Counted from the first letter of the stretch, positions 8,889 through 16,411 are shown. The stretch: 41,721 nt of DNA from Candidatus Bathyarchaeota archaeon BA2 (GCA_001399795.1 LIHK01000020.1:1-41721), one strand, 5' to 3'. Notes: generated by a model from the sequence alone, not told the origin. Numbers and translations are program-made.

Positions 8889-10064
8889 ATGCCCGCCAAC
8901 CTTCCAGCAGAGGCAAAACACAAGTGGTACGAGGCTTCTCAGGCAAGAGAACCCGAAGAGAAAATCGAGAAACTCAAGGAATTCCTAAGCCTTGTTCCCA
9001 AGCACAAGGGCACGGAAAACCTTCAAGCCCAAGTTAAGAGAAAAATTGCCGTACTTCGAAGGGAGATTGCCGAAAAGAAACAGAAGAAAACTGGGAAAGG
9101 CGGACCCAAATTCTTCGTCGAAAAAGAAGGAGACGCCCAAATCGTGATTTTAGGACCCACCAACGTGGGACGAAGCAGCCTCCTCTCGCTCCTGACCAAC
9201 GCAAAAGTGGAGATTTCCAGCTATCAGTACACTACAAGGAAGCCGACGCCCGGGATGTTTCGTTATCAAGACCTGCAGTTTCAGATGGTGGAGGCGCCGG
9301 CGTTGATGGAAGGCTCCGCAGATGGAGGAACTTGGGGACTCCAAACCTTGGCTGCGGCGAGAAACGCGGATGGGCTCATTCTCATGGTTGACTTGTCCCA
9401 AGACCCTGTTGAACAGTTCTCTATGATCTTGCGTGGATTGGAGAGGACGAGAATCCTTACGCGGGAGCCCAAAGCTAGAATTGAAATTGAGCGGAAACAT
9501 GTGGGCGCTGGGTTAAGAATTATAGTGTTGGGGCGTCTCCTTGACTGCACTTTAAGGGACTTGGAACAACTTTTCAAAGGCTATAGAATACATGACGCCA
9601 CTGTCAAGATTCAAGGCGAAGCCACAATAGACGACGTTGAAGACGCCATCTTCGAAGGCACGGTGTATCGTCCAGCCATCGTTATAGCCAACAAGGCAGA
9701 CCTTCCCGGCGCTGCGAAAAGATTTGAACAACTGAAAGGCTTTGTTAGAGAAGAAATGAGGATTCTTCCGTTATCTTGCCAAGCCAAATCTGGACTGGAG
9801 AAGCTTGGTTCAGAAATATTTGAGATGATGAACATAGTTCGGGTTTATACTAAAGAGCCCAACAAGAGGTTTCCCTCTGAAAAGCCCTTCACGATTAGTA
9901 GGGGCTCCACTGTTTTGGATTTGGCGAAGCGGATTCACAGTGACTTTTATGAGCAGTTTTCCTACGCAAAGGTGTGGTCAAAGCGGTTGCGGTTTAGTCC
10001 CCAAAAAGTTGGGGGCTCCTTCACCCTAGAAGATGGCGACACCGTGGAAATCCACACGAAATAA
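8889..10064 (+). CDS. DRG/Obg-like GTPase with C-terminal TGS domain
   Basis: The protein has a helical N-terminal extension (residues 1-70, KHKWYEASQAREP and basic KKQKK), a G domain at about 85-315 and a TGS domain at about 322-391 (TISRGSTVLDLAKRIHSDF). G1 is GPTNVGRS (89-96), G3 is degenerate around MVEAPALMEG, and G4 is NKAD near 265. DRG-type GTPases bind ribosomes or tRNA and act in translation; the TGS domain mediates RNA or ribosome contact. Two features are odd: the P-loop lysine is arginine, and G3 lacks the usual DTPG/DxxG. GTP binding or hydrolysis may therefore be altered. Monocistronic, with an ATG start. Confidence 0.88.
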   Translation: MPANLPAEAKHKWYEASQAREPEEKIEKLKEFLSLVPKHKGTENLQAQVKRKIAVLRREIAEKKQKKTGKGGPKFFVEKEGDAQIVILGPTNVGRSSLLSLLTNAKVEISSYQYTTRKPTPGMFRYQDLQFQMVEAPALMEGSADGGTWGLQTLAAARNADGLILMVDLSQDPVEQFSMILRGLERTRILTREPKARIEIERKHVGAGLRIIVLGRLLDCTLRDLEQLFKGYRIHDATVKIQGEATIDDVEDAIFEGTVYRPAIVIANKADLPGAAKRFEQLKGFVREEMRILPLSCQAKSGLEKLGSEIFEMMNIVRVYTKEPNKRFPSEKPFTISRGSTVLDLAKRIHSDFYEQFSYAKVWSKRLRFSPQKVGGSFTLEDGDTVEIHTK

Positions 10065-10113
10065 CAAGCTTAAAGGTTACATCTCAAAAATATTAGAGTT
10101 AGGAGTGGTTTAG

Positions 10114-10524
10114 ATGAATTGGTTAATGTCTTGTTTGGCTGCGGTGGTTTGTTGGGGTTTTTGGGGCTTCCTTATGAAGTTGGCATCTGAGCACTTTAAT
10201 TGGCATCAAATGTTTGTTGTAACAAGTATTGTTACGCTGGCAACTTCTTCCCTGATTCTCGTCTTTTTGAAGCCTTCGATAAATGTTCATTCTCCTGGTT
10301 TTGTCTATGCATTTTTGGCTGGTGTAGCTGGTGTCTTGGCTCTTATTGCCTTTTACACCGCCCTAGGTGTTGGAAAGGCTATTATTGTTGTTCCTTTAAC
10401 AGCCCTCTATCCGGTTGTAACAATAATTCTGTCCTATTTGATTCTAAACGAGAAAATAGCCTTTGTAAAGGGCATAGGTGTCATGTTAGCTTTAGTTGCC
10501 ATCCTACTTGTTTCAATTGACTAG
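10114..10524 (+). CDS. half-size EamA/DMT-family transporter
   Basis: The 136 residues form about five hydrophobic helices with the typical single EamA repeat, including the conserved end YPVVTIILSYLILNEKI followed by GIGVMLALVAILLV. Full EamA transporters carry two such repeats. This is a half-size protein, and such proteins work as antiparallel or dual-topology dimers exporting small metabolites. GGAGTGG lies about 10 nt before the ATG. It starts 49 nt after the GTPase stop and may share its transcript. The substrate cannot be read from the sequence. Confidence 0.85.
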   Translation: MNWLMSCLAAVVCWGFWGFLMKLASEHFNWHQMFVVTSIVTLATSSLILVFLKPSINVHSPGFVYAFLAGVAGVLALIAFYTALGVGKAIIVVPLTALYPVVTIILSYLILNEKIAFVKGIGVMLALVAILLVSID

Positions 10525-10581
10525 TTTGAGTAGTAAGCTGAAGAACCACTTATTGTATGGGAGTCAACGGTGTTACCTTAT

Positions 10582-10713
10582 TTATATTTCCCAAGGATTC
10601 AAAGATTTTGTTGGTGCAGACGTCAGCCACGCTCTTGTGTTAACTAGAAGATCAACGTTGCTTTCTAGGGCGGAAACAGATTGAATGGTTACCTTAACTT
10701 GGGTGAAACTCAT
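10582..10713 (-). pseudogene. 5' remnant of a retropepsin-like aspartic protease gene
   Basis: This is a 43-codon open fragment beginning MSFTQVKVTIQSVSAL. It is clearly copied from the start of the intact protease gene at 13786-14142 (MGFTQVKVTIINPVSAL), and the nucleotide similarity continues upstream into the promoter (TTAGTTCATTCATT in both). The catalytic DTGA is NTRA here, and the frame ends soon after. It is therefore a dead 5' copy. The duplication covers roughly 10600-10780 and lies just upstream of an AbrB/PIN pair, as the intact copy lies beside an RHH/PIN pair. Confidence 0.75.
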
Positions 10714-10828
10714 CTTGGCATACGTCCCTCAACCATATATCTGTCAAGGGCGAATTTTAGTTCATTCATTTGTTGCCGCCCCCCTTATCTTAAACATCAC
10801 ATTTAAATGTAATATTTCCCACTTAACA

Positions 10829-11029
10829 GTGGTGGGAAAATTGGACCTTCAGTTGAAAGTGGATTCGAAGGGGCGGATATGCATTCCACGAGAGTTAAGG
10901 GAGGAGATTGGTGACGTTGTGACCCTCAAGAAAACGATGGAAGGTTTCATAATCATTCCTAGCAAGCCGGTGGGCTTCATCGAGGAATTCAGAAAAAATC
11001 ATAACTTCGGACCCGCCGAGAACCGGTGA
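10829..11029 (+). CDS. AbrB/SpoVT-type antitoxin (VapB-like)
   Basis: The ORF track starts at 10685, but the leading part is the antisense of a pseudogene. The GTG at 10829 lies about 25 nt after ATTTAAATGT, fitting a leaderless start and giving about 66 residues. The core LQLKVDSKGRICIPRELREE is a swapped-hairpin AbrB domain. The C-terminus (FIEEFRKNHNFG) would bind and neutralise the toxin. The PIN toxin gene follows 48 nt later, so this is the antitoxin of a VapBC-like operon and probably represses it. Its toxin carries an in-frame stop, so the pair may be inactive. Confidence 0.8.
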   Translation: MVGKLDLQLKVDSKGRICIPRELREEIGDVVTLKKTMEGFIIIPSKPVGFIEEFRKNHNFGPAENR

Positions 11030-11077
11030 GCCCGAAAATTGGCCGCCTTCAAGAATGAAGGCACTTTGGAGGACACC

Positions 11078-11518
11078 ATGAGTTTGACTGTTGGGTTAGA
11101 CACAAACATTCTATGTTATTGCCTCGATCCGGCTTTTCCGGAACATGGAAAGTTAAAGGATTTGTTGCTCAACCTGTCTTCAGATAACCGGGTGGCCATC
11201 AACCCAACCATTTTACATGAGACCTATCATACGCTCGTTTTCGGTCAAAAGTGAGTGTCTTCTGAGGTGAGAAGGAGACTTGGAATGTTGTTGCAGCATC
11301 CATATGTTGAATTTTTTAATCAGACAAAGAGAATATGCATCGTGGGATTAAATTTAGCCGTAAAACATAGGCTTGGGGGAAGGGACGCCCTAATTATAGC
11401 CATTTTTATCGCAAACAAGGTTTCAACGGTTTATACGCATGATCAAGACCTTTTAGTCCTAAGCAAAATCTCATGGAAGAAGTTTCACCTAACCTTTAGA
11501 GATCCATTGGCGAGTTAA
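11078..11518 (+). pseudogene. PIN-domain toxin gene interrupted by an in-frame TGA
   Basis: The ATG at 11078 follows GGAGG by about 5 nt. The PIN-domain acidic residues are all present in one frame: LDTNILCYCLD at the start, an E in HETYHTL, GGRDALII, and THDQDLLVL. A single TGA at 11252-11254 splits the frame after VFGQK, and the next codons continue the domain (SSEVRRRLGMLL). A TGG tryptophan would differ by one base. The toxin is thus either dead by one nonsense mutation or read through. It follows an AbrB antitoxin in the usual VapBC order, and its end overlaps the convergent DUF5678-like gene by 23 nt. Confidence 0.75.
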
Positions 11519-11768
11519 AGGATCTATTCCTGTAGATCCTTCGCTCAACCCTTTGTTCCTCACCCACCTTGGTTACGTAAAACACTTCTCCTCCGGCAAC
11601 TTCATAAGCCCTCTTAACAACTTCGTCGAACTCGTTGCCTTGAACTATTACTTTACCATCACATATTGCAACCCATTTACCCTTGGATTCCTCTAAAAGT
11701 TCTGGTCTTATCCTTCCATAGGCCTTTTTTTCTTTAAGTAATTTCGCCATGGACATAGCGACGCACAA
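11496..11768 (-). CDS. DUF5678-like small protein
   Basis: The 90 residues contain the pattern GKWVAICDGKVIVQGNEFD followed by EVVKRAYEVAGGEVFYVTKV, which I associate with DUF5678, a small archaeal family often encoded beside retropepsin-like proteases. It forms a compact alpha/beta fold with no catalytic residues obvious. A TATA box (GTTTATAACG on the minus strand) lies about 27 nt before the TTG at 11768; ATGs at 11756 and 11750 are alternatives. The next gene rightward and divergent is a retropepsin-like protease, which fits that association. The role is unknown; a binding partner or substrate adaptor of the protease is a reasonable guess. Confidence 0.7.
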   Translation of the reverse strand: MCVAMSMAKLLKEKKAYGRIRPELLEESKGKWVAICDGKVIVQGNEFDEVVKRAYEVAGGEVFYVTKVGEEQRVERRIYRNRSFNSPMDL

Positions 11769-11981
11769 CCTATAACTAAGTAACGAACGTTATAAACATT
11801 CGCGGAAATCCCAAAACCAGAAACTTTAGGATTATACGTGGCTTATTCAAGCTGGTTTTAGCAAAAAAGTTAATGTTTGCCATCAATGGAAATAGATAAA
11901 TTAGTTGTTGACTTTTTCCTCAATTGCTGTAACATGAAAGATGGTTCATTAACAAAGGCAATATTAGTTAAGGTGAAAGGA

Positions 11982-12356
11982 ATGGTTGAGGTTGAAAAGA
12001 AGATCAAGGTACATAAAGATGGGAAAGTCGTAGAGGTTATAGCCTTATTTGATACTGGATCGAGAAGAAGCTACTTTAGCAAGAATTTGGCTGAAAAAAT
12101 AGGATATGAACCTTACGATAAGCCAAAAGAGATACCATTAGCAGTGAAGCAAAGGAATGCCAATCTAATTGGAAGAACAACTGTTTACATAGAAGTTGAG
12201 GGTTATCTCCTACCAGAAGAAGAGACGATTGGAGTCATTGAAGATTTATGGGTTGATGCCATCATAGGTCTGAACATCATGGAAAGCTATGGAATCTACA
12301 TTGAGGATGAGAAAATCAAGCTTAAGCATTATCCACCTACATCTGTGATAATCTAA
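11982..12356 (+). CDS. retropepsin-like (clan AA) aspartic protease
   Basis: The ORF is open from 11877. The ATG at 11982 is chosen because AGGTGA lies a few nt before it, and the protein then begins right at the fold (MVEVEKKIKVHKDGK). It has one catalytic motif, ALFDTGSRRSYFS, near residue 25, and the downstream hydrophobic-G motif of the family (VDAIIGLNIMESYGI). At about 124 residues it is a single-lobe protease that must dimerise, as retroviral proteases do. The DTG is intact. It heads a two-gene unit with the 123-residue Cys-containing protein, 31 nt downstream. The substrate is unknown. Confidence 0.85.
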   Translation: MVEVEKKIKVHKDGKVVEVIALFDTGSRRSYFSKNLAEKIGYEPYDKPKEIPLAVKQRNANLIGRTTVYIEVEGYLLPEEETIGVIEDLWVDAIIGLNIMESYGIYIEDEKIKLKHYPPTSVII

Positions 12357-12387
12357 AAGATGCACCAGAATAGGGAGGCTGAGAAAA

Positions 12388-12759
12388 TTGGCAGTCAAAG
12401 AAAAAGAAAAATTGCCTGAAGCAAAGAAAATAACAACCAAACTTGATTTAGATGAAGCCAAAGAATGCCTAAGATACCTTCCTGAGACTCTTGAAAAGGT
12501 AAGAGGTAAAATTAGAGAGGCAATTGAACATGTTGATTTCTGGAACTTCTTAAGAAATTGCGAATATTTAGAGGCCGTGCGAGCCGACTTTCACTTTACA
12601 GGATTACTAAATCCCCCAGCATGGAGCTTATACTGTAAGCATCCAGAGAATAAAAGACCATGTGAGAAAGAAAAATTACGTATCGAAGACCTTCCGGAAG
12701 AGGTAATAGACAAAATAACTGGTCCATGCGACAAGCAGAATTGCCCGATATATGAATAG
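12388..12759 (+). CDS. Cys-containing hypothetical protein in the protease operon
   Basis: A TTG start at 12388 follows GGAGGCTGA by about 6 nt. The 123-residue product is helical at the N-terminus (DEAKECLRYLPETLEKVRGK). In its second half it carries cysteines that could bind metal or form disulfides: CKHPENKRPC, then CDKQNC near the end. There is no signal peptide. I do not recognise the family. It is probably co-transcribed with the retropepsin and could be its regulator or substrate. That link is inferred from position only. Confidence 0.65.
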   Translation: MAVKEKEKLPEAKKITTKLDLDEAKECLRYLPETLEKVRGKIREAIEHVDFWNFLRNCEYLEAVRADFHFTGLLNPPAWSLYCKHPENKRPCEKEKLRIEDLPEEVIDKITGPCDKQNCPIYE

Positions 12760-12916
12760 AAAAAGAAGCCAAAGAGGCATTATTTCAACCCTTTGGTTTT
12801 TCCGTTTGAAAAAGAGCTGTCTGGAGGCTTAAATATACATTGCGAAACCTTTTCTCCCTCATTGGTAATGATGGCTTCCTTGATGCATCGTTCGTAAACA
12901 TTTATTGAAACTATAT

Positions 12917-12985
12917 CTAAGACTGATGTTTCTTCCAAAACGAATATACTTTTGTTTGGATTAGGAAGCTTGGGATGCGTGGGGC
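12917..12985 (-). repeat. 3'-end remnant A of the ABC-ATPase/GNAT gene
   Basis: Read on the minus strand this gives SFLIQTKVYSFWKKHQS and a stop, matching the last residues of the intact 484-residue protein (GFLTQTKVYLFWKN). It ends with the same FWKKHQS-stop as remnant B at 14780, so A and B share a recent source. The flanking 12760-12916 has a short open minus-strand frame but no supportable gene. Confidence 0.65.
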
Positions 12986-12988
12986 GTT

Positions 12989-13444
12989 TTAGTAGCTGGT
13001 TTGTTGGGTTTTTATGCCAAGTAGTTTTGTGAAGTCGGCTTGCGTGATGACTTGGACGTATTCCTTCACTCTTGAATCGATGAAATGTCTATTGTAGGTC
13101 ACGAAATAGTCAGCCTTTGCGAGTATAGCAGATATCAGATGCGGCAGATCCTTGTCGACAACAACTCCCTTGTATTCACCTATTTTCTGTTTCACTTTGT
13201 CGCGTGAGACGATTTCAAGGTTTGGCAGACTTATCAAGTAGTAGATTTCGTTTACAGCTGTCTCTCTGTCGTATTTTTGGGAGAAGTATTCCCTTAGTTC
13301 CTCCAACGTCAAATAAGATATCACAGGAACTATCTTGCCTTCTTCCGCCAGGTCTAGGATTATACGTGAATTTGATTCTTGTCTCTCTTTGCCAAAAATG
13401 AATACATTCGAGTCTAAGTAAGCCCGCAGTTTTTTAAGACTCAA
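12989..13444 (-). CDS. PIN-domain toxin (VapC-like)
   Basis: A PIN-domain nuclease of 151 residues. The acidic residues are in place: AYLDSNVFIFG at the start, TLEELREYF in the middle, VVVDKDLPHLISAILAKAD, and a terminal TYNRHF region. PIN toxins cleave RNA, often tRNA or rRNA, in a metal-dependent way. The start overlaps the upstream RHH antitoxin gene by 11 nt, so the two are translationally coupled. Regulation is most likely through the antitoxin on the direct-repeat promoter at 13747-13778. Confidence 0.88.
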   Translation of the reverse strand: MSLKKLRAYLDSNVFIFGKERQESNSRIILDLAEEGKIVPVISYLTLEELREYFSQKYDRETAVNEIYYLISLPNLEIVSRDKVKQKIGEYKGVVVDKDLPHLISAILAKADYFVTYNRHFIDSRVKEYVQVITQADFTKLLGIKTQQTSY

Positions 13445-13727
13445 AATACTTTTTTCCCCTGCGCCAAAGCTCCTCTCTGATGGTTCTTAACTCCTCAATT
13501 ACTTTGTCGGGATCAGGGATTGGAGCCGCCGAGGACCTTATCGCCTCTTCAACCCGAAGCCTATAATAGCGATATGGCTCAAGTAAAAACTTCTTGGACT
13601 CGATCAATCGCCTGGCAGCGTCTCTAATGGCCTCGCTTCGACTTTCATAAAGCCCAGCCTTCACTAAGCTGTCAATTTCTTCAAGGAGTTTTTTTGGCAA
13701 ACGCAGGGGTAAGGTAACGGTCTTCAT
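13434..13727 (-). CDS. RHH (CopG-type) antitoxin
   Basis: The 97 residues begin with a classic ribbon-helix-helix domain: strand KTVTLPLRLP, helix KLLEEIDSLVKAGLYE, then SRSEAIRDAARRLIES. The C-terminal 45 residues (PDPDKVIEELRTIREELW) should wrap the PIN toxin encoded 11 nt inside its end. It acts as a dimeric DNA-binding repressor and toxin neutraliser. A TATA-like TTTATATAC lies between two copies of AACGTATAC upstream, a fitting operator arrangement. Confidence 0.88.
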   Translation of the reverse strand: MKTVTLPLRLPKKLLEEIDSLVKAGLYESRSEAIRDAARRLIESKKFLLEPYRYYRLRVEEAIRSSAAPIPDPDKVIEELRTIREELWRRGKKYFES

Positions 13728-13746
13728 AAGGCATCCATCCGGGAAA

Positions 13747-13778
13747 AACGTATACTAATCATGTATATAAACGTATAC
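13747..13778. promoter_or_regulatory. direct-repeat operator flanking a TATA box
   Basis: AACGTATAC occurs twice, at 13747-13755 and 13770-13778, with ATGTATATAAA between. Each copy contains the palindrome GTATAC. The spacing of 23 bp is about two helical turns, as expected for two RHH dimers sitting side by side over the promoter of the 13434-13727/12989-13444 operon. Confidence 0.55.
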
Positions 13779-13785
13779 AATCTAT

Positions 13786-14142
13786 CTAAATCATAAGAAG
13801 TTCGACGGGTTTCAGTTGCTTTGTTACAGGGTCAACTTGGTAACCTAGGGCTTCTAGGGCTGTGGCCCCAAGGACCGGCGTGTCTTTTTCCTCGGCAAAT
13901 AGGACGGTTACGCCGGCTTGTACGTCGCCGTACTTGATTAGGGCTGCCGCCACTTCTCTTTCGATAACTTGTCCTCCGTAGACTCTTAGCTTGCGTTTTC
14001 CTATGGGCTTAATCTCTAAGGACTCAAGAATTTTTCTTGGCACAGATGTTAGCAACGCGCCTGTGTCAACTAGAAGATCAACGTTGCTTTCTAGGGCGGA
14101 AACAGGATTGATTATGGTTACTTTGACTTGGGTGAAGCCCAT
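13786..14142 (-). CDS. retropepsin-like (clan AA) aspartic protease
   Basis: The 118-residue single-domain aspartic protease carries DLLVDTGALLTSVPRKIL with an intact DTG near residue 27. The family's second hydrophobic-G motif is DTPVLGATALEALGY near the end. It is the size of one retropepsin lobe, so it should be active only as a homodimer. It is divergent from nothing within 180 nt and lies just upstream of the RHH/PIN promoter region on the same strand. Its 5' region has a decayed copy at 10582-10713. The substrate is unknown. Confidence 0.87.
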   Translation of the reverse strand: MGFTQVKVTIINPVSALESNVDLLVDTGALLTSVPRKILESLEIKPIGKRKLRVYGGQVIEREVAAALIKYGDVQAGVTVLFAEEKDTPVLGATALEALGYQVDPVTKQLKPVELLMI

Positions 14143-14327
14143 TTTCGCATACGCCCCTCAATTATGTATTTGTCGAGGATGAAATTTAAGTTCATTCATT
14201 TTCTAGATGATGAACGTGACGTAGAGAAGATTCAGAGTCATAACCAGAAATAATAACATCTTCTTTAGTAAAATTGGATACATCTATATTTATGGAATTA
14301 AAATTGTTTTGTCAGGAGGTAGCATTT

Positions 14328-14729
14328 GTGGATGCTAAAAGGGTTGCGGGGATCATAATGGGTGTTATAGGCTTCATTCTCCTCTTGTTTCCAGTATGGC
14401 AACGTCTTTACATGGTTATAATGCCTCCTCCCCCTTCATATTATGAATATTCGCCCCGCTTTGCTGCTGCATTTGCTTCTATGCTCCTTCCCAATATACT
14501 TGGCGTAATCTTTGTAGGTATAACTAGGTTGCTGCTGAAACGTTCTACCGTATTCGGAGCACTCTTCATTTCCTCAGGTCTACTAAACTTCTATCTTTTA
14601 ACCAAAACGTTTCCTTTCTGTAGTCTATTCGATCTTTTGCTCTATGCACCATCAATAGTGGCAATTCTAGTTGGAGTGTCTTTAATAAAGCTACCAAAAA
14701 TGCTGGTGGCTCATCAAAATATCGAGTAA
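14328..14729 (+). CDS. four-TM hypothetical membrane protein
   Basis: The ORF track starts at 14274. The GTG at 14328 is preferred because AGGAGGT lies 7 nt upstream, giving MDAKRVAGIIMGVIGFIL. Four hydrophobic segments span about 133 residues, with an extracellular-looking loop PPPPSYYEYSPRF between helices 1 and 2. I do not recognise the family. It lies between a retropepsin gene and remnant B, and no partner is evident. Confidence 0.65.
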   Translation: MDAKRVAGIIMGVIGFILLLFPVWQRLYMVIMPPPPSYYEYSPRFAAAFASMLLPNILGVIFVGITRLLLKRSTVFGALFISSGLLNFYLLTKTFPFCSLFDLLLYAPSIVAILVGVSLIKLPKMLVAHQNIE

Positions 14730-14779
14730 CCAACCACGTTTAATGATTATCAAGAACTCCTTAATTTCAGCTTTAGACT

Positions 14780-14908
14780 TTAAGACTGATGTTTCTTCCA
14801 AAACAAGTAAACTTTTGTTTGAGTTAGGAAGCCGAGAATGCGCATCATTTTAGCCAGCTTTTCAACGCTAGCGGATTTCACCCGAGCCCCAAAATCTTCC
14901 TTCTTCAA
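14780..14908 (-). repeat. 3'-end remnant B of the ABC-ATPase/GNAT gene
   Basis: The minus-strand frame reads LKKEDFGARVKSASVEKLAK, then MMRILGFLTQTKVYLF and FWKKHQS-stop. It matches the C-terminal 40 residues of the intact protein at 17684-19138. The nucleotides resemble remnant C (GCGCATCATTTTAGCCAGC) more than the intact gene. Homology ends abruptly at about 14908. Confidence 0.75.
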
Positions 14909-14970
14909 CCCCCCCGTGGACCTTAAACAATATAAAAGGCTCGAACCTTAGTGTTAAAATAGGAGCCAAG

Positions 14971-15354
14971 GTGTTTGTAGTGGCTGTTGCCTATGTGAAA
15001 ACCATTGCGCAGTTTAAAGATAGATTGGTAAAGGAGTTTGAGGATTGGATAGAGTCTATAGTGCTTTATGGCTCAGTTGCCAAGAACAAGACTCACAGAA
15101 ATAGCGACATAGACATCCTCCTAGTCACACGAGACAACGACAAAAGGCTTTACGATAAGATTTCAAAAATCAGAACAAAAATAGACCTAGAGAATAATAC
15201 GCTAACCTCTCTAGTCCACATGAGTAGCGAAGAACTTGAGCGATATATCAAGCTTGGCTCCCCATTCGTAAAGAGCGTCGCGGAAGAGGGCGTGATACTT
15301 TATGACAGCGGAATCTTCAAAAAATTTCGTGAAAGCCTCGTTATTAAGGGCTGA
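14971..15354 (+). CDS. MNT-type nucleotidyltransferase antitoxin
   Basis: A minimal nucleotidyltransferase of 127 residues. The catalytic motif is LYGSVAKNKTHRNSDIDIL, that is GSx10DxD. GTG at 14971 follows AGGAG by 5 nt, and a TATA box (AATATAAAAGG) lies about 35 nt upstream. In MNT/HEPN pairs this protein inactivates the HEPN toxin by adding AMP to a tyrosine. Its end overlaps the HEPN gene by up to 53 nt, the arrangement expected of such a pair. Confidence 0.87.
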   Translation: MFVVAVAYVKTIAQFKDRLVKEFEDWIESIVLYGSVAKNKTHRNSDIDILLVTRDNDKRLYDKISKIRTKIDLENNTLTSLVHMSSEELERYIKLGSPFVKSVAEEGVILYDSGIFKKFRESLVIKG

Positions 15355-15715
15355 AAAAGCCTTAAGATCAGCTAGACTACTTGTGGAGCACAGAGAGCTG
15401 GAGGACGCTGTTTCTAGGGCTTACTACGCTATGTTCCACGCAGCGAGAGCTATTTTGTTCAGCAAAGGTACGAAGGCTAAGACTCACCGCGGAACTATAT
15501 CCCTCTTCGGCGAAAACATAGTGAAGAAAGGCATTCTCAGCGATGAATTTGCAGACATGCTAAGGAAGGCTTTCGACTTAAGGCAGAAGAGCGACTACGA
15601 GATCTACGCTGAACTTAACGAGGAACTAGTAGAAGAAATAATAAAAAATGCAGAGAAGTTCATCGAAAAAATAAAGGAGGTATTAGAAGCCTCAACAAAA
15701 GGCGCTTCTCTTTAA
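15302..15715 (+). CDS. HEPN-domain toxin paired with MNT
   Basis: The helical HEPN domain contains SRAYYAMFHAARAILFSKG and a later FDLRQKSDYEIY, the region that holds the RX4-6H-type motif or its DY variant. HEPN toxins are RNases. Here the histidine position reads SDY, which is common in the COG1895/COG2250-type members, so activity is uncertain. The ATG at 15302 gives 137 residues; the GTG at 15329 gives MKASLLRAEKAL, a more typical start, with 26 nt of overlap. It ends 4 nt inside the convergent remnant C. Confidence 0.85.
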   Translation: MTAESSKNFVKASLLRAEKALRSARLLVEHRELEDAVSRAYYAMFHAARAILFSKGTKAKTHRGTISLFGENIVKKGILSDEFADMLRKAFDLRQKSDYEIYAELNEELVEEIIKNAEKFIEKIKEVLEASTKGASL

Positions 15716-15990
15716 TAACCAGCATTTTTCCAAAAAAGGTAAACTTTTGTTTGGGTTAGGAAGCCGAGGATGCGCATCATTTTAGCCAGCTTTTCAACGC
15801 TAGCGGATTTCACGCGAGCCTCAAAATCTTTCTTCGTCAAAAATGTTTGGTATAGGCTCAGAAGGCGTCTTCCATAGATGCCTCCCGAAATCCCCTTAAA
15901 AACATTCTTAACCTCACCTACTTCTTTAGGCGACATCCTTCGCAGTTTTTTAGGTTAGTTGTTTCCGAAGTGAGGAAAACAGGGTTGAAT
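15712..15990 (-). pseudogene. 3'-end remnant C of the ABC-ATPase/GNAT gene
   Basis: The open part (15712-15936, 74 residues) reads MSPKEVGEVKNVFKGISGGI, then YGRRLLSLYQTFLTKKDF, and ends FWKNAGY-stop. Nucleotide similarity to the intact gene continues in broken frame to about 15990 (TTTCCGAAGTGAGGAAAAC). It is therefore a copy of roughly the last 280 nt of the 484-codon gene at 17684, in the same orientation. The rest of the gene is missing, and a HEPN gene starts at the break. Confidence 0.8.
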
Positions 15991-16000
15991 CAAGCTTGTT

Positions 16001-16411
16001 ATGAAAAGGCTTTTGTACGCTTTGCGTTTATTGCATGTTATGGAATATTTTGATCCTCTGCCGTATGAAAAAGAAATATCTCAGTTGCTTGAGACTGCTC
16101 GACTCGTTCAGACAGATGAACATTGGGCTTTAGCAACGATAGCTCTTGTGTTAGCTGAAATAGCAATTACTAAGAAACTTGAACATCTGGGTGAGGCTGT
16201 TGAAAAGACATTCAGCCAGCGATGGAGTAAATTACTTCACGCAGTTTACGAAAAAGAAGGCAGAACCATAACACACCAGTTAATACCCCGTTTTTGGGAA
16301 AGAAGGGATAAGTTCATACATGCTGGGCATAAAGAAAAACCTACATCTCAGGAAATGCTGTGGATAGTGAGGTACACCATAGAGTTCATAAGAGAGCTAA
16401 ACTTGAGTTGA
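16001..16411 (+). CDS. HEPN-like domain protein
   Basis: The 136-residue all-helical protein has a candidate RX4H motif in FWERRDKFIHAGHKEKP near residue 112, the usual late position in HEPN domains. There is no nucleotidyltransferase next to it, so it may be a solo HEPN RNase or an accessory subunit. The ATG at 16001 sits exactly where remnant C ends, which suggests the cassette was joined there. It overlaps the end of the convergent 195-residue gene by 15 nt. Confidence 0.65.
   Translation: MKRLLYALRLLHVMEYFDPLPYEKEISQLLETARLVQTDEHWALATIALVLAEIAITKKLEHLGEAVEKTFSQRWSKLLHAVYEKEGRTITHQLIPRFWERRDKFIHAGHKEKPTSQEMLWIVRYTIEFIRELNLS

Noticed and set aside
10200-10520. 106-residue ORF in the EamA region
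   Set aside because: A second frame over the transporter gene; cysteine-rich random text.
11250-11256. Selenocysteine reading of the TGA in the PIN gene
   Set aside because: PIN domains do not use Sec here, and no downstream SECIS-like hairpin is evident; a TGG-to-TGA change is simpler.
14935-14955. T-arm-like AAGG-CTCGAA-CCTT
   Set aside because: Only four pairs; it overlaps the promoter of the MNT/HEPN operon and has no acceptor stem.
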